This document shows, in pieces, positions 33,373-41,278 of a stretch of 64,000 nucleotides of DNA. Numbering within the stretch: the first letter of the stretch is position 1; every line of letters begins with the position of its first letter. The notes under the pieces are model-generated. The model ran no database searches, had not been told where the DNA came from, and saw nothing but the letters and a program-made list of their open reading frames with translations. The DNA lies in assembly GCA_019163175.1 (NCBI GenBank), contig JAFLKN010000045.1, positions 1-64,000 of the forward strand, given 5' to 3'. Origin of the DNA: Prolixibacteraceae bacterium (GTDB lineage Bacteria; Bacteroidota; Bacteroidia; Bacteroidales; Prolixibacteraceae). Position numbers and translations under genes: made by a program.

Positions 33373-34692
33373 TTATGGCAATAGAGAAAAATTGATTTCA
33401 GGAGTTTTCCCTGAACCAGACCTGGAAAACCAGGTATCGAACGTAACTTTATCGCTAAAAAATCCGCAGTTTTTCAGAAAAAAAAAACTACCATCGTCTC
33501 CACCGGAGTAATCCAGCCGCGATTCTTTCCTAGCCGTAGCATCTGCAGTAAATTTAGCACGGTTTAACTCCGTCCATTTGCCTTCCGAATTGCAAACCCA
33601 CTGATTGGTGTATCTCACCTGACGGGTAATACAGCCCATTTCCGGAATGAAATTCTCCAGAAAAGAATGTGGTCGTTTCAGGTAAGTTTGGGTCTGTGGG
33701 CGGCGGAAACTGGCAATCAATTCCCATTTCCCGATTTCAGGAGCAAAGAAATAAGCTGTATAATCTGTTGAGTTATTCTCTGAAGGTTCACCTTTCAGTA
33801 AAAACCGGTAAGTTGTTCCTGCCCTCCAGAAATATTTACGGTAACTCTGACCACCCGAGCCTTCATTTCCGAACTCGCCTGAATAAACGTCCTTACCTTT
33901 TTTCAGGAGTTTAATCTTATGATCTTCCGGAATAGCGTTGGGATCATCGGTTTTGAATGGGCTCCAGACTGAAAACAAAATGCGTCGCTCTGTCTCCGAG
34001 TTCACCTGGATTCCGAAATAACCTTCACCAAATCCATTAGCCATAAAATATGAACCCAACACATCGTTGCCCTCCGGAATAGTCATTTCGTTGTAGAACC
34101 AGCGTAGATTTCCAGCCTCAGTAGGAACTTCATAGTTCAAATGAACCGAAGGCCCTCTCCTGCCCCAGTAAAAATCATCCTTCACGTAATATACTGCTCC
34201 TGAAGTGACCTCACCGCCAATCAAAAGCTCGGAAATTTGGGCAAATTCTGTTGAAGACTTCTGAATACCCTGCAATTCCAGAAACTGATATCCAATTTTT
34301 TCAACATGAAAAGAGCCAATTTCAATAATTTCAAATTCGGTATTTGACAAAGAAATATCCTTGCTTTTGCCTCCAAAAGTGACTTTCAATGTTGATTTTC
34401 CGGAAACGACTTTGGCTTTGATAGCGATTTGAATAAGACCAGTTTTTTCAACGCGGAAATTAGTTCGTAGACGATCGCTCTCCTGACTCCAGCCCCGGAT
34501 GCCGGTTTCGGTAATCATTTCATCCGATCTCATAGGCTCATTGATCAGCCAGCTGTTTCCATAAATGGGAATAATGATTTTATATTCGGGTTTTTCGATC
34601 GTTTTTTCGCCAAACAAGTTGCAGCTAAACAGCAAACAGGCAAGCATAAACAAGAAAATATGACTGAGTCTAATGCTACTTTTTGAGTTCAT
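33373..34692 (-). CDS. DUF5077/DUF3472 domain lipoprotein
   Basis: This 439-residue protein has a lipoprotein signal with lipobox LLFSC (Cys24). The middle segment (about residues 37-160) has the look of DUF5077 (IIPIYGNSWLINEP...). The C-terminal 270 residues match DUF3472 (VKDDFYWGRRGPSVHLNYEVP, YFMANGFGEGYFGIQVN, SVWSPF, FLENFIPEMG). These proteins are secreted, abundant in carbohydrate-degrading Bacteroidota and usually lie near glycosidase genes, but no activity is established. Here it is convergent with the GH2 gene, in line with a role in surface carbohydrate handling. The start at 34692 gives a clean signal peptide. Confidence 0.88.
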   Translation of the reverse strand: MNSKSSIRLSHIFLFMLACLLFSCNLFGEKTIEKPEYKIIIPIYGNSWLINEPMRSDEMITETGIRGWSQESDRLRTNFRVEKTGLIQIAIKAKVVSGKSTLKVTFGGKSKDISLSNTEFEIIEIGSFHVEKIGYQFLELQGIQKSSTEFAQISELLIGGEVTSGAVYYVKDDFYWGRRGPSVHLNYEVPTEAGNLRWFYNEMTIPEGNDVLGSYFMANGFGEGYFGIQVNSETERRILFSVWSPFKTDDPNAIPEDHKIKLLKKGKDVYSGEFGNEGSGGQSYRKYFWRAGTTYRFLLKGEPSENNSTDYTAYFFAPEIGKWELIASFRRPQTQTYLKRPHSFLENFIPEMGCITRQVRYTNQWVCNSEGKWTELNRAKFTADATARKESRLDYSGGDDGSFFFLKNCGFFSDKVTFDTWFSRSGSGKTPEINFSLLP

Positions 34693-34833
34693 TGGTCAGA
34701 TTTAAAATTCGCGTCAAAATAAATCATTACAAAGGATTCATTCATGATATTTGTTTCAATATTCTAACAAAATACGCACAAATGCTTACCCCGAATAAGG
34801 TTTTAGACTGAACTATCCCGAATTTTGAAAAAG

Positions 34834-34841
34834 TACTTTTG
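34834..34841 (+). promoter_or_regulatory. TAnnTTTG -7 element of the Hdr-like operon
   Basis: TACTTTTG, 25 bases before ATG 34867. It lies inside an upstream in-frame extension that begins with TTG 34825, so transcription from here would exclude that extension. No clear -33 TTG. Confidence 0.5.
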
Positions 34842-34866
34842 TGTTGTCATTACCCGAAAACCAAAA

Positions 34867-35574
34867 ATGGAACTCTATCAGGAACTTACCAAAGATGTCC
34901 GGTTTGTTGAAGGTCTGAATTCATGCATGAATTGCGGGGTTTGCACTGCCATTTGTCCCGCAGCAGAATTTTACGACTACGACCCCCGAATTATTGCCAG
35001 CATTGTTCAATCAAAAGATGAAAAGCGGATAGAAGAACTCCTGAAAAGCGAAACAATTTGGTACTGTGGCGAATGCATGTCGTGCAAAACACGATGCCCG
35101 CGTGGCAATACTACCGGATTGATCATTATGGCTTTACGATCCCTTTCACAAGATTTAGGCTACTTTACCGAATCGGAAAAAGGACGACAACAACTGGCAA
35201 TCAAACGCGTAGTTGGTGAGAACATCGTTTATCGCGGGTACTGCGTTCTTCCCGAAAATCTGGTTCCCGAATTACATCCTGAGCAAGGACCGGTTGGCGA
35301 ATGGATCTACGAAAATAAAGAGGCTGTTTACGAACGTGTTGGAGCCAATTATAATGGCGAAGGTGAAGGTGCATTGCGCAAAATACCTCAGGAATCGCTT
35401 GATGAAATCTATCGGATTTTTGAATTGACTGGTGGTTTCGAACGGTTTGATAAGATTGAATACTTCTCGAAAAAGAAGGCTAAAGGCATGGGGTTTATTG
35501 ATCCGGAAGAAGTATATCCTGACTATGTAAACCACATTTATTCTACCAATAACGGTAAACACAGCCGACAATAA
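34867..35574 (+). CDS. Heterodisulfide reductase subunit C-like protein (HdrC1)
   Basis: This 235-residue cytoplasmic protein has two [4Fe-4S] motifs, CMNCGVCTAICP (about residue 21) and CGECMSCKTRCP (about residue 65). They are followed by a long C-terminal extension that includes TGGFERFDKIEYFSKKKAKGMGF. HdrC transfers electrons between the flavin subunit HdrA and the catalytic HdrB. The length of about 230 residues, longer than the methanogen HdrC core, resembles HdrC1 of the bacterial sulfur-oxidation-type (sHdr) clusters. It is the first gene of a five-gene operon and its stop overlaps the next start by 1 base. I start at ATG 34867; an upstream TTG extension is less likely because it contains the -7 element. 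Confidence 0.9.
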   Translation: MELYQELTKDVRFVEGLNSCMNCGVCTAICPAAEFYDYDPRIIASIVQSKDEKRIEELLKSETIWYCGECMSCKTRCPRGNTTGLIIMALRSLSQDLGYFTESEKGRQQLAIKRVVGENIVYRGYCVLPENLVPELHPEQGPVGEWIYENKEAVYERVGANYNGEGEGALRKIPQESLDEIYRIFELTGGFERFDKIEYFSKKKAKGMGFIDPEEVYPDYVNHIYSTNNGKHSRQ

Positions 35575-36638
35575 TGAAAGCAGAAGGCAAAATACGAGTC
35601 TGGCAAGATTATCAGAAAGAAATAGCCGATGATCATTATTTCTATGTACGCAGTTGCATACGACAAAATTTTTTTCCCGGTTCTGAACAAACTTTCCTGA
35701 AAATTTTACGCACAGAACTGGGTAAAGATATTTATGAAAATCCGCACCACACAACATGTTCGGGTATCGGCTACCACTCCGATGTCGTTCCGTTCGATAC
35801 CATTCAAACAATTGTTGCGCGTCAATTTGCTCTAATGACCGAAGCCGGATATAAAAATCTTGCAGCTTCGTGCATTACCTCATTTGGTATTTACAATGAA
35901 ATTATTGAAACATGGAAAGAGTTTCCTTCCGAATTGGAAAAAGTGCGGAACTTTCTTAAAAGTGCCACTGGCCGCGAATTTGAAGTTCCTCAGAATGTAG
36001 CACATGCAAGCGACATTGTATACAAATTCAGGGATGATATTGCTGCCCGAAAGAAATTTTCGCTAATCAATCAACATACCGGCGAACCATTAAAAATTGT
36101 CGAACACATTGGTTGTCATTATTCCAAAATGTTTCCATCAAAGGGGGTTGGAGGTGCCGAATTCCCCCATGTACTGGTTGGAATGATTGAATCATGGGGT
36201 GGCGAGGTAATCGACTACCCGGAACGACGCCATTGCTGCGGATTTGGATTCAGGCAATATCTGGTCATGTCTAATCGTGGTTATTCGGTCTCCAATTCGC
36301 GCAAGAAATTTGAATCGATGGAACCATACATACCTGATGCAATTCTATGCAATTGCCCAGGCTGCCCAATGTTTTTAGATCGCTGGCAATATGTAATTGA
36401 AGAAATGGAAGGTAAAACGTTTGGCGAAAATGGAGCAGGAATTCCGGTGCTGACTTACGAAGAAATGGCCGGATTAGTTCTGGGTTATGATCCCTGGGAT
36501 CTTGGACTGCAAATGCACCAAACTAATGTTGAACCTCTTCTCAACAAGATTGGAATTCAGTATAATCCTGAATTGAAATATGCCGGAAAGGATGGAAAGA
36601 TGATCGGAAAACCAATGATGGTTGGCTGTGGATGGTAG
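35574..36638 (+). CDS. Heterodisulfide reductase subunit B-like protein (HdrB)
   Basis: This 354-residue protein has two CCG-type cysteine regions (PF02754). The C-terminal one is complete: EHIGCHYSK, RRHCCGFGF and CNCPGCPMF. The N-terminal one is altered: it keeps Cys28, Cys62 and Cys100 but has Thr61-Cys62 where two adjacent cysteines are expected and Ser103 in place of the last CxxC cysteine. In methanogen HdrB each CCG region holds a noncubane [4Fe-4S] cluster that cleaves the CoM-S-S-CoB disulfide. The alteration suggests that only one full noncubane cluster forms here, and a different substrate. It is directly coupled to HdrC1. Cytoplasmic. Confidence 0.9.
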   Translation: MKAEGKIRVWQDYQKEIADDHYFYVRSCIRQNFFPGSEQTFLKILRTELGKDIYENPHHTTCSGIGYHSDVVPFDTIQTIVARQFALMTEAGYKNLAASCITSFGIYNEIIETWKEFPSELEKVRNFLKSATGREFEVPQNVAHASDIVYKFRDDIAARKKFSLINQHTGEPLKIVEHIGCHYSKMFPSKGVGGAEFPHVLVGMIESWGGEVIDYPERRHCCGFGFRQYLVMSNRGYSVSNSRKKFESMEPYIPDAILCNCPGCPMFLDRWQYVIEEMEGKTFGENGAGIPVLTYEEMAGLVLGYDPWDLGLQMHQTNVEPLLNKIGIQYNPELKYAGKDGKMIGKPMMVGCGW

Positions 36639-36646
36639 TACACCAC

Positions 36647-36674
36647 GTAGAGACGCACTGCCGTGCGTCTCTAC
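36647..36674. repeat. Perfect 12-bp palindromic repeat inside the Hdr operon
   Basis: GTAGAGACGCAC (36647-36658) and GTGCGTCTCTAC (36663-36674) are perfect inverted arms around a TGCC loop. I recall this GTAGAGACGC... family as a widespread REP-like extragenic palindrome in cyanobacteria and Bacteroidota. It fills most of the 53-base gap between the hdrB-like and hdrA-like genes. Confidence 0.8.
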
Positions 36675-36691
36675 AGAAAAAAAAATAATAC

Positions 36692-37714
36692 ATGAAACAC
36701 ATCGTAATTATAGGAGGCGGAATAGCAGGAATTGAAACGGCATGTGCACTTACTGATGCCGGACATTGGGTAACTGTGATTGAAAAAGATTCACAGTTAG
36801 GTGGAAAATTAAACAATTGGTCCTATTTGTTCCCAGACTTTACTCCAACTGAGAAAATTACAGTCGAACTTCAAGCCAAATGCCGCGATAAGGATTTTTC
36901 AATACTTACAAGTACTGAAATCAGCACTATTCTCAGGAAAGATGGCAAATTCAACATTGAAACTTCAAGCGACCAAAAGTTAGAAGCTGATGCCGTAGTT
37001 GTTGCTACTGGCTATGAACTTTTTGATGCCCACCGAAAAGAAGAATACGGTTACAAAATCTACGATCATGTTATCACCTCGGCCGATCTGGAAGAATTAC
37101 TTAAACCAGGCGGCGACCTTACTGTTGCTGCCGGAAAATACCCCAAAAGAATTGCATTTGTACATTGTGTCGGTTCGCGCGACGAAAAATCGGGCAACCA
37201 TTATTGCTCAAAAGTCTGCTGCATTACAGGTGTTAAACAGGCCATCGAGCTAAAAATGCGTTTACCCGACGCCGAAATTTTCTGTTTTTATATGGATTTA
37301 CGCATGTATGGCAAACATTTCGAAGAACTGTACCGCGAAGCACAGGAAAAATACGATATCCAGTTTATTCGTGGACGTTTGTCTGAAGCTTCCGAAAAAA
37401 TCGACAAAAGTTTGCTGATCAAATCAGAAGATACACTGTCTGGACGACCGCTAAAAATGAATGTTGATTTAATGGTATTGCTCGTTGGAATGGAGGCCGG
37501 AAAAGGAACAGCAAATGCTGCTAAAGCTTGTGGAATTGGATGCGAAGAATCAGGCTTTTTAAAAACTACCGATACATTCCTGAAATCTAATTTTTCTGAA
37601 CAGGAAGGAATATTTCTGGCCGGAAGCTGTACTGCTCCCATGTCGGTCAACGACACCATTTTACATGCCCGTTCGGCTGCAATGGAAGTGAAACACTGGT
37701 TATCTAAAAGATGA
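36692..37714 (+). CDS. Heterodisulfide reductase subunit A-like flavoprotein (HdrA, short form)
   Basis: This 340-residue FAD protein starts HIVIIGGGIAGIETACAL (G-x-G-x-x-G). It has EKDSQLGGKL, VVVATGYELFDA and the HdrA cluster motif FVHCVGSRDE...HYCSKVCC, and finishes FLAGSCTAPMSVNDTILHARSAA. Methanogen HdrA is about 650 residues and carries extra ferredoxin domains; this short form has none, as in sHdr-type HdrA and near QmoA in size. HdrA is the flavin hub, the site of electron bifurcation where that occurs. Lack of ferredoxin modules means electrons must enter by another partner. It overlaps the next gene by 4 bases. Separated from HdrB only by a palindromic repeat. Confidence 0.92.
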   Translation: MKHIVIIGGGIAGIETACALTDAGHWVTVIEKDSQLGGKLNNWSYLFPDFTPTEKITVELQAKCRDKDFSILTSTEISTILRKDGKFNIETSSDQKLEADAVVVATGYELFDAHRKEEYGYKIYDHVITSADLEELLKPGGDLTVAAGKYPKRIAFVHCVGSRDEKSGNHYCSKVCCITGVKQAIELKMRLPDAEIFCFYMDLRMYGKHFEELYREAQEKYDIQFIRGRLSEASEKIDKSLLIKSEDTLSGRPLKMNVDLMVLLVGMEAGKGTANAAKACGIGCEESGFLKTTDTFLKSNFSEQEGIFLAGSCTAPMSVNDTILHARSAAMEVKHWLSKR

Positions 37715-38055
37715 AAAATTTTGGTTACTCCATAATAAAACAGCGCACCATTGATTACGATCAGTTTGATGGACGACTATTGAATGAGGTTCTCGAAATG
37801 GAGCCATCGTTTAAAGTTTGTCTTTCATGCGGAGGATGCACTGCTACTTGCAGCGCTGGCGATCTGGTCAGTTTCAATGTCAGGCGAATGAACCTTTTGT
37901 TGCGGCGTGGAGAAACCATCGAACTCGAATCAGAAATACAAAAATGTATGCTCTGTGGCAAGTGCATGTTGGTTTGCCCCCGCGGAATCAATCTCCGGAA
38001 CGTAATAATGCTCATTAAAAAGAGTATTGCTAAATACAAACCCATCAATTCGTAG
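37711..38055 (+). CDS. Second HdrC-like ferredoxin subunit (HdrC2)
   Basis: This 114-residue protein has two [4Fe-4S] motifs, CLSCGGCTATCS (about residue 37) and CMLCGKCMLVCP (about residue 74). This is the minimal HdrC form. The last proline-flanked cysteine of the first motif is followed by Ser, which does not affect ligation. It overlaps the HdrA-like gene by 4 bases and precedes the membrane subunit by 6 bases, so it most likely passes electrons between the flavin subunit and the membrane HdrE-HdrD fusion. The order A-C2-(B2) matches sHdr clusters, apart from the hypothetical gene usually found between A and C2, which is absent here. Confidence 0.9.
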   Translation: MKNFGYSIIKQRTIDYDQFDGRLLNEVLEMEPSFKVCLSCGGCTATCSAGDLVSFNVRRMNLLLRRGETIELESEIQKCMLCGKCMLVCPRGINLRNVIMLIKKSIAKYKPINS

Positions 38056-38061
38056 TTAGCT

Positions 38062-39909
38062 ATGGAAACGACTCCGTTTATATTACCATTTACAATCGGA
38101 CTGCTGTTTATATCCTGTTTTCTGGTGATCATCATTGGAATCTGGATTTCCAGTTTGTCACGCATCGATAAAAGCAGGATTATTCACAGCATCTTAACAA
38201 AAAAAAGTTGGTTTGCAATTCGCGAAATTGTAATGGAATCGCTGCTTCACCGAAAAATATTCCGAAAAAACCCGGTTCTTGGTTATATGCATATGAGTCT
38301 TGCTTTTGGTTGGTTTCTGCTTATCGTAGTTGGCCACATTGAAGCATGTAATCACTATCAAACCTTTTCTGTTCCGGCATACATGGCCATTTTTATGCGT
38401 TATTTTGTTACTGAACCATCCACCACTCTTTCTGGAAAAATTCTGTCTGCCAGCATGGATTTGTTACTTCTTTTTGTTCTTTCAGGAGTAGTGCTTGCTT
38501 ACTATAAAAGAGCTAACAGCCGTTTATTCGGAATGAAAAAAACCACACAATTAAAATTGGGAGATCGGATTGCGTTAATATCACTCTGGCTTATTTTTCC
38601 TCTTCGGTTTCTTGCGGAAAGTGTATCCGCAGGTATACATCACAATGGCAGCATAATAAGTCATCCAACCGGCGAATTGCTTGCTTCAATTTTTCCGGTT
38701 CACTCATTTGAGATGCCTTTGTGGTGGGCCTATTCGGGAGCACTTGGTCTGTTTTTCTTTGCATTGCCTGTTTCACGATATATGCACATTCCGGTCGAAG
38801 TAGTCCTTATTTTTCTCCGGAACTATGGCATTAAGGTTCAAAAGCGCATTGGCGGATATTCCCGAATCCAGGTCTATTCATGTTCGCGCTGCGGTATTTG
38901 CCTCGATAGTTGCCAAATGTCGCATGCCGCAATAAAAGACACACAGTCGGTTTACATACTTAAACACATCCGAAATAAAAACCTGACCGACGAAAAACTT
39001 TTCAACTGTTTGCTTTGCGGACGCTGTCAACCCGATTGTCCGGTTGGACTGGAGTTGAATAATTTACGTATAACTCAGCGTATTGAATCGACCAAGGAGT
39101 ACAATTCATCCTATGAATACCTTAAAAATGGGAAAATAGCTGTCAGTCCGCAAACTGAAGTGATTTATTTCGCCGGATGTATGACACATTTAACCCCAGC
39201 TATTATTAAATCGGTGAAGGAAATTTTCGCTGTGGCAGGCGTTAAATATTGGTTTATGGACGAGGAAAAAACAGCTTGTTGCGGTCGTCCTCTGATGCAA
39301 GTTGGACAATATGAAGCTGCAAAAAAACTGATTGAACACAACCGCATGCAGATTCTAAGTTCGGGAGTAAAAAAAATCGTGGTTTCCTGCCCCATTTGCT
39401 ATAAAGTATTTAACGAAGATTATGCCCTGCCGGGCATTAGGGTTATGCATCATTCCGAGTACCTGCTCGAACTAATGGCCGATAAACGTTTGCCAATAAA
39501 TAAATTGCCCTTGCGGGTTGTTTATCATGATCCGTGTGAACTGGGTCGAGGAAGTAGCATTTATCATCAACCACGTTTGCTGCTCGACGAATATGTGGAA
39601 CTAATTCCAATTAAAAATGAGAAGAAAACAGCATTATGCTGCGGGGGAAGCTTGGCAAATATTAAAATACAAATGAACGAACGCAACCAGATACGCGACA
39701 CTGCTCTTGACGAATACCTTGCTTATCAACCTGACCTGCTGGCAACAGCATGCCCGTTGTGCAAAAAAACATTTACGAAAAGCAATAAACTACCTATTCA
39801 CGACATTGCTGAAATCGTTTATATGGCAATTCTCAATAAAATGGACATAGAAATAAATATATCAACTCAAATAGAAAAGGCTAATGCAGATAAAAATCTC
39901 AGATTCTGA
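38062..39909 (+). CDS. Membrane-anchored HdrE-HdrD-like fusion protein
   Basis: The 615-residue protein has five to six membrane helices in residues 1-260, with histidines in HMSLAFGWFLLIVVGHIEAC and AGIHHNGS that could bind haem b, as in NarI/HdrE. A ferredoxin domain follows (CSRCGICLDSCQ and CLLCGRCQPDCP, about residues 275-330). Two complete CCG regions come next: FAGCMTH...CCGRP...CPICYK, then HDPCELGRG...CCGGS...CPLCKK. This is the architecture of HdrD with a fused HdrE-type quinone/haem anchor. In methanosarcinas HdrDE reduces heterodisulfide with methanophenazine; here menaquinone would be the natural partner. It is the last gene of the operon. A large AT-rich gap follows. Confidence 0.92.
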   Translation: METTPFILPFTIGLLFISCFLVIIIGIWISSLSRIDKSRIIHSILTKKSWFAIREIVMESLLHRKIFRKNPVLGYMHMSLAFGWFLLIVVGHIEACNHYQTFSVPAYMAIFMRYFVTEPSTTLSGKILSASMDLLLLFVLSGVVLAYYKRANSRLFGMKKTTQLKLGDRIALISLWLIFPLRFLAESVSAGIHHNGSIISHPTGELLASIFPVHSFEMPLWWAYSGALGLFFFALPVSRYMHIPVEVVLIFLRNYGIKVQKRIGGYSRIQVYSCSRCGICLDSCQMSHAAIKDTQSVYILKHIRNKNLTDEKLFNCLLCGRCQPDCPVGLELNNLRITQRIESTKEYNSSYEYLKNGKIAVSPQTEVIYFAGCMTHLTPAIIKSVKEIFAVAGVKYWFMDEEKTACCGRPLMQVGQYEAAKKLIEHNRMQILSSGVKKIVVSCPICYKVFNEDYALPGIRVMHHSEYLLELMADKRLPINKLPLRVVYHDPCELGRGSSIYHQPRLLLDEYVELIPIKNEKKTALCCGGSLANIKIQMNERNQIRDTALDEYLAYQPDLLATACPLCKKTFTKSNKLPIHDIAEIVYMAILNKMDIEINISTQIEKANADKNLRF

Positions 39910-40632
39910 GTTATATATAGTGTTCGGGATACAAAACAGAACAATTGGTAAAGTCAAGCTACGTATTTGTGCGCGTGTTAAGAAGGTTTTAGAAAATATC
40001 TTTATAGAATTTATAAATAATCATTTTAACTGTATCTAAAAATATAAATTAGGAGAAGAAAAGAAGAAACGTTTAATAAAAACTACTAATTTCCAATGAT
40101 ATTAATATAATACCTAATAATCAGAAAGCTGAAATATTACAACCACAAAAAGAATTAATCAAATATTCTGATTCTATGTAAACAGAAAAGTTATTCAGTC
40201 GTAAGTTGGAGAATCCAAATACTTTTTCTAAATTTGCAATTAGAATTAAACCCCATAATTCTAAATTATTAAAATCAAAATTTGACATAAATTACTTATT
40301 CAAATTTTGGCTCTCAAAATCTCAAGGGTATAGAATTAATGTTATTACACAAATATGTGACTAACAACTAGTTTTACTATAACCTTTTTCCAAAAATTTG
40401 TACCAATAAAGGCGAATTTCAAATCATTCATTAATATCCTAAATAATAATTTTAATATGGAAATTAATGCATGAGAATAAAATTTTATGGAGCTTAATTG
40501 AATTTTAATTTGCTGAAATTTGATTTAACATCTACCACTCCAAATCGAATTCTATGCAAATTAAATATTGAATTCTATTTAGATCGCAAAATCAGTGTTA
40601 TTAACCCATTTTTAACAAAAAAAATTAATGCT
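39910..40632. other. AT-rich non-coding stretch before the polysaccharide locus
   Basis: This 720-base stretch is far more AT-rich than the Hdr operon. It holds one good promoter (40206-40236) and a 60-codon open frame around 40180-40360 with no start codon and no recognisable domain, possibly a gene remnant. An in-frame non-ATG extension of the orfA reading frame begins at 40498 but has no protein-like features. Composition changes sharply right after the HdrD-like stop, which marks the border of the polysaccharide locus. Confidence 0.6.
40206..40236 (+). promoter_or_regulatory. Bacteroidota housekeeping promoter, TTG-N20-TAAATTTG
   Basis: TTG (40206-40208) and TAAATTTG (40229-40236) are separated by 20 bases, fitting the Bacteroidota -33/-7 consensus with both elements present. 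It points towards orfA and the UpxY gene, so it is the best candidate for the promoter of the polysaccharide locus, although the leader to UpxY would be over 1 kb. Confidence 0.5.
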
Positions 40633-40899
40633 ATGACAAAAAAAAGATTTGTAGAATCGCAGATTTATCGGATTCTTCAGGAAAATGAATCGGGTGTACC
40701 TATTTCAGCTCTAATCAAAAAGTATGGCGTTAGCCAGGCAACAATTTATAATTGGAGAAGTAAATATGGCGGCATGAATATATCGGAAATTAGAAGAATT
40801 AATGAGTTGGAAGAAGAAAATGACCGATTAAAAAGAATGTTTGCTGATCTAAGCTTAGAAAACTTAGTTTTAAAGGGTAAATTAGAAAAAGAAAGATAG
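40633..40899 (+). mobile_element. Orphan IS3-family OrfA (transposase helix-turn-helix protein)
   Basis: The 88-residue protein from ATG 40633 matches IS3-family OrfA. It has an HTH_Tnp segment (SALIKKYGVSQATIYNWRSKYGGM, residues about 25-48) and a leucine-zipper coiled coil ending LKRMFADLSLENLVLKGKL. A normal element continues in the -1 frame with a DDE-containing OrfB of about 280 residues; here only 379 bases remain before the next gene and no intact OrfB exists. Terminal inverted repeats were not found. It sits at the AT-rich border of the polysaccharide locus. It could be a dead IS remnant or a DNA-binding protein kept for locus control. Confidence 0.75.
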
Positions 40900-40999
40900 T
40901 AGTTAAATGAAGCTGCTTGCAACTTCTAAATAAATTTCTAATTTAAATCATAAAAATTTTGAAGCAACTAAAAGAACGAAATAATTAGAATTTATTAGA

Positions 41000-41185
41000 A
41001 TTTTCTTAATTGCCTTAGAGTTTATGCTAAAGCAAAAAAATACAAACACAAGATACAACTATATAATATACAATTATTTAATAGAATAAAATCTAAAAAA
41101 AAATTGAGTTTAATTTCAATAAAAAGAGTCGGAAATTACGTATTGATTTTCTAGATTCTGAAGCATAAATTTACACTGAAAACAT
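41000..41185 (+). pseudogene. Possible decayed IS3 OrfB fragment
   Basis: The stretch is AT-rich and broken by stops. AGTCGGAAAT (from 41127) and CACTGAAAACATC (to about 41185) resemble in order and spacing the DNA encoding the OrfB motif 'SRxGNCYDNAxAESFFxxLKTE'. A frame reading RVYAKAKKYKHK lies upstream, near where RVYGYRKIH-like sequence would be expected. The match is by eye and weak; most of the gene has been deleted. The rest of the 379-base gap 40900-41278 holds nothing recognisable. Confidence 0.25.
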
Positions 41186-41278
41186 CTAATACATCTATTT
41201 TATTATAAATTCTTATTCATTTTAGAATTTATTCCAATTTAAATAGAAATTTAATTAACGAGATTAATTCATGTTATT

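Noticed and set aside
36692-37714. HdrA-like protein as a generic NADH dehydrogenase or thioredoxin reductase
   Set aside because: The CVGSRD...CSKVCC cluster motif and the position between HdrB and HdrC2 identify it as HdrA-like.
40180-40360. Start-less 60-codon open frame as a gene
   Set aside because: It has no start codon, no recognisable domain and the same AT-rich composition as its non-coding surroundings.
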